Position numbers and translations under genes: made by a program. The notes under the pieces are model-generated. The model ran no database searches. It was not told the origin of the DNA and saw only the letters and a program-made list of their open reading frames with translations. DNA of 64,000 nucleotides from Phycisphaerales bacterium (GTDB lineage: Bacteria > Planctomycetota > Phycisphaerae > Phycisphaerales > UBA1924): positions 439,130 to 503,129 of the forward strand of contig JAJDDF010000011.1 of NCBI GenBank assembly GCA_029260455.1, read 5' to 3'. Positions 62,071-64,000 of the stretch are shown piece after piece (the stretch's first letter is position 1; every line of letters starts with the position of its first letter).

Positions 62071-62991
62071 CTACACCTTGATCATTTCCATGAACTGCTC
62101 ATAGCGGTGCGCGACTTCTTCTTTGGTGAGTGATGCCAACCGATCGAGCCCGAAGCTCTCGATTGTGAAGCTGGCGATGACCGTGCCGTGCGCAAGGGCT
62201 TGTCGGAAGGAACTCAGCGCGACGTTCATGTCTTTGGAATGAAACGCGGCAAGATGGCCCATCATGCCGCCGGCAAATGAATCGCCCGCGCCGGTGGGAT
62301 CAACCACTTCGCCCAGCGGATAGGCGGGCAGCATCGACACGCCCTGGTCGTGCACAAGCACGCAGCCGTGCTCGCCTTTCTTGATGACGACGAACATCAA
62401 GCCGCGCTCTTCGAGCATGTGCCTGCCCGCAGCGATCAGGTGCCGCTTGCCCGTATACATCCGCACTTCTTCGTCATTGAGAATGATGCCATCAACTTCG
62501 TTGAGCAACTTGTCGAGCTCGGGCTTTGCTGTATCGATCCAGAGATTCATTGTGTCGGCCACTGCAAACACGCGCTCGGGGAAGCTGTGCAGCATGTCAA
62601 GCTGCACGACCGGATGGCTGTTGGCCAGGAAGACGAACCTGGAATCTTCAAACTCGGGCGGGGCCTTGGGCGGATGCTCCGCAACCACACCAAGTTCTGT
62701 GAAGATTGTTTCGCGCGTGTTCCAGTCGTCGAAATATTTCCCGCCCCATGCAAATGTGCGTGAGCCTTCGCGCATCTCGAGGCCGCGCAGATCGATATTG
62801 GGAAACTGTTTGAAGACATCGTGATAGTCGGCGTGAAAATCATCACCCACTGCCGCGACCATGCGCACGGGCGTGAAGAAGCTCGCGGCTGCGGAGAAGT
62901 AAGTGCAACTGCCGCCCAGCACCTTTTCGCGCTTGTCGAAAGGTGTGTGGACTGTGTCGATGCCAATGGTGCCGGTGACGATGAGGGGCAT
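62071..62991 (-). CDS. PfkB-family carbohydrate/nucleoside kinase
   Basis: Cytosolic kinase of 306 residues phosphorylating a sugar, nucleoside or related alcohol. The ribosome site AAGGAG lies ahead of the ATG at 62991. The N-terminal GTIGIDTVHTP and GGSCTYFSAAASFF regions bind substrate, and the signature DPTGAGDSFAGGMMGHLA near residues 230-247 carries the catalytic Asp and the anion hole. Length and the VVIKKGEHGCVLV strand fit the adenosine kinase/ribokinase group. The precise substrate is unknown. Confidence 0.85.
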   Translation of the reverse strand: MPLIVTGTIGIDTVHTPFDKREKVLGGSCTYFSAAASFFTPVRMVAAVGDDFHADYHDVFKQFPNIDLRGLEMREGSRTFAWGGKYFDDWNTRETIFTELGVVAEHPPKAPPEFEDSRFVFLANSHPVVQLDMLHSFPERVFAVADTMNLWIDTAKPELDKLLNEVDGIILNDEEVRMYTGKRHLIAAGRHMLEERGLMFVVIKKGEHGCVLVHDQGVSMLPAYPLGEVVDPTGAGDSFAGGMMGHLAAFHSKDMNVALSSFRQALAHGTVIASFTIESFGLDRLASLTKEEVAHRYEQFMEMIKV

Positions 62992-63053
62992 GGGTTCTCC
63001 TTCTTGGGCCGGGTATCGTAACGCGCCGCGCTGGCTCGTGTATGCTTTTGCGC

Positions 63054-64000
63054 ATGCCGACCATGCCCACCGCCATCACGCGCTTCGCCCCTTCGCCTTC
63101 GGGCAGTTTGCACATAGGGGGGGCGCGCACGGCCCTGTTCTGCTGGGCGTTTGCGCGGCACATTGATGCGACCGGCGGGCTGGGTTCATTCCTTCTTCGC
63201 ATTGAAGATACGGACCGGGCTCGATCGAGTGAAGCGTCTGCGAAGGCGATTCTTGAGGATCTCGCCTGGCTTGGGATTGGTTGGAGTGAAGGGCCCGAGC
63301 TTGGTGAGATTGGTGGTGATCCGCGCAATGTCGGGCCTTGGGCACAGTCCGCTCGCTCCGGGCTCTATGAGCAATACTTTCAGAGGCTGCTCGAAGCGGG
63401 CACTGCCTACCCAGCCTTTGAGTCGCCTGAAGAACTTGCAGCGATGCGGGCCGAGGCGCAGGCGAATAAACAAACCTTTCGGTACACGCAGCGCGCCGAC
63501 TATGACCGGGAGACAGCGCTTGCGCGCATGGAAACACAAGAGCATGTGCTTCGCCTGCATGTGCCAGCGGAACCGATCGTCGTGCACGATCAGGTGTTGG
63601 GCGAGATCACGTTTACAAGTGAGCACTTTGATGACTTTGTGATTCGCAAGAAGGATGGCTCGCCGACCTACCACTTTGCGGTGGTGGTCGATGATGCGCT
63701 GATGGGCGTGACGCATGTGCTGCGCGGCCAGGAGCACCTCAACAACACGCCCAAGCATGTTGCCTTGCAGAGCGCCCTCGGTTTCGAGACGCCGATCTAT
63801 GCGCACATGCCGTTGATCTTCAATGACAAGGGCGCAAAGATGAGCAAGCGCGAGCGCGACCAGACTGCACGAGTGGCAGCACGCGAAGCGAAGCTCACCG
63901 AATCACCGATTGCCGAAATTGATGGAACAACGTTCGCCGCATGGCTCAAGGACAAGACCAAGCAGCTTGGGCACGATGAGCTCGAAGCGCTCGCGGGGCA
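63054..64000 (+). CDS. gltX: Glutamyl-tRNA synthetase (C-terminus cut by window edge)
   Basis: Charges tRNA-Glu with glutamate, and possibly tRNA-Gln if the enzyme is non-discriminating. The frame runs to the window edge (315 codons). Class I synthetase signatures are present: FAPSPSGSLHIGGAR (HIGH motif, His20) and AKMSKRERDQ (KMSKR, residues 262-266), with LLRIEDTDRAR, DFVIRKKDGSPTYHFAVVVDD and HVLRGQEHLNNTPKH between them. After KMSKR the sequence carries an insert (ARVAAREAKLTESPIAEIDG) before the expected helical domain. The start is at 63054 or the ATG at 63063; the ribosome site is not clear. Divergent from the kinase by 62 bases. Confidence 0.92.
   Translation, partial: MPTMPTAITRFAPSPSGSLHIGGARTALFCWAFARHIDATGGLGSFLLRIEDTDRARSSEASAKAILEDLAWLGIGWSEGPELGEIGGDPRNVGPWAQSARSGLYEQYFQRLLEAGTAYPAFESPEELAAMRAEAQANKQTFRYTQRADYDRETALARMETQEHVLRLHVPAEPIVVHDQVLGEITFTSEHFDDFVIRKKDGSPTYHFAVVVDDALMGVTHVLRGQEHLNNTPKHVALQSALGFETPIYAHMPLIFNDKGAKMSKRERDQTARVAAREAKLTESPIAEIDGTTFAAWLKDKTKQLGHDELEALAG

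Overview
The window looks like a chromosomal segment from a planctomycete, probably Phycisphaerae or a close relative. This is inferred from content, not from a search. The signs are high G+C; exported proteins ending in short Ca-binding dockerin-like repeats with LLLFNFG cores, or in an IPTL-CTERM-like tail; several membrane proteins opening with a CGYDLRGL...CPECG zinc ribbon; an alternative complex III plus caa3 oxidase locus; and many short palindromic repeats between genes. No prophage, IS element, CRISPR array or rRNA is visible. One tRNA gene, tRNA-Ala(CGC), is present.

Layout. 1-8.3 kb: S9 peptidase (cut by the left edge), isocitrate dehydrogenase, a secreted beta-helix protein, a methyltransferase, a thioredoxin-like protein and an aldo/keto reductase. 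8.3-11.5 kb: mutS and tRNA-Ala with its terminator. 11.5-17 kb: an island of four exported proteins that share repeat or domain styles but carry different C-terminal modules (S74 self-processing chaperone, hydrophobic anchor, dockerin-like pair, IPTL-CTERM). 17-24.6 kb: aminotransferase, malate dehydrogenase, a Xer recombinase, two lipoproteins (one a TolB-like propeller) and an ANTAR response regulator. 24.7-28.2 kb: both subunits of DNA topoisomerase VI, an enzyme uncommon in bacteria. 28.2-30.3 kb: a zinc-ribbon membrane protein, ndk and a DoxX protein, with dense repeats.

30.5-47.5 kb is a respiratory island. Heme A synthase is divergent from a long run of genes: actA-F (quinol:cytochrome c oxidoreductase), a small unknown membrane protein, a SCO copper chaperone, cytochrome oxidase subunits II (with fused heme c), I (A2 type, YSHPAV), III and IV, and an unknown two-helix membrane protein. 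The genes are tightly spaced, several with 4-base stop/start overlaps. Together they would move electrons from quinol to cytochrome c and on to oxygen.

47.6-64 kb: MFS transporter, thyA-folA, an unknown membrane protein, rnhA, purL-purQ, a GT39-like glycosyltransferase, two zinc-ribbon membrane proteins, two Gfo/Idh/MocA oxidoreductases flanking an isolated atpC, a PfkB kinase and gltX (cut by the right edge).

The most unusual observations are repeat-derived segments read in frame inside the topoisomerase VI B subunit, the C-terminal module swaps in the exported-protein island, an apparently intact Ser-Lys self-cleavage dyad in a secreted S74 protein, and two uncharacterised membrane proteins within the respiratory locus.
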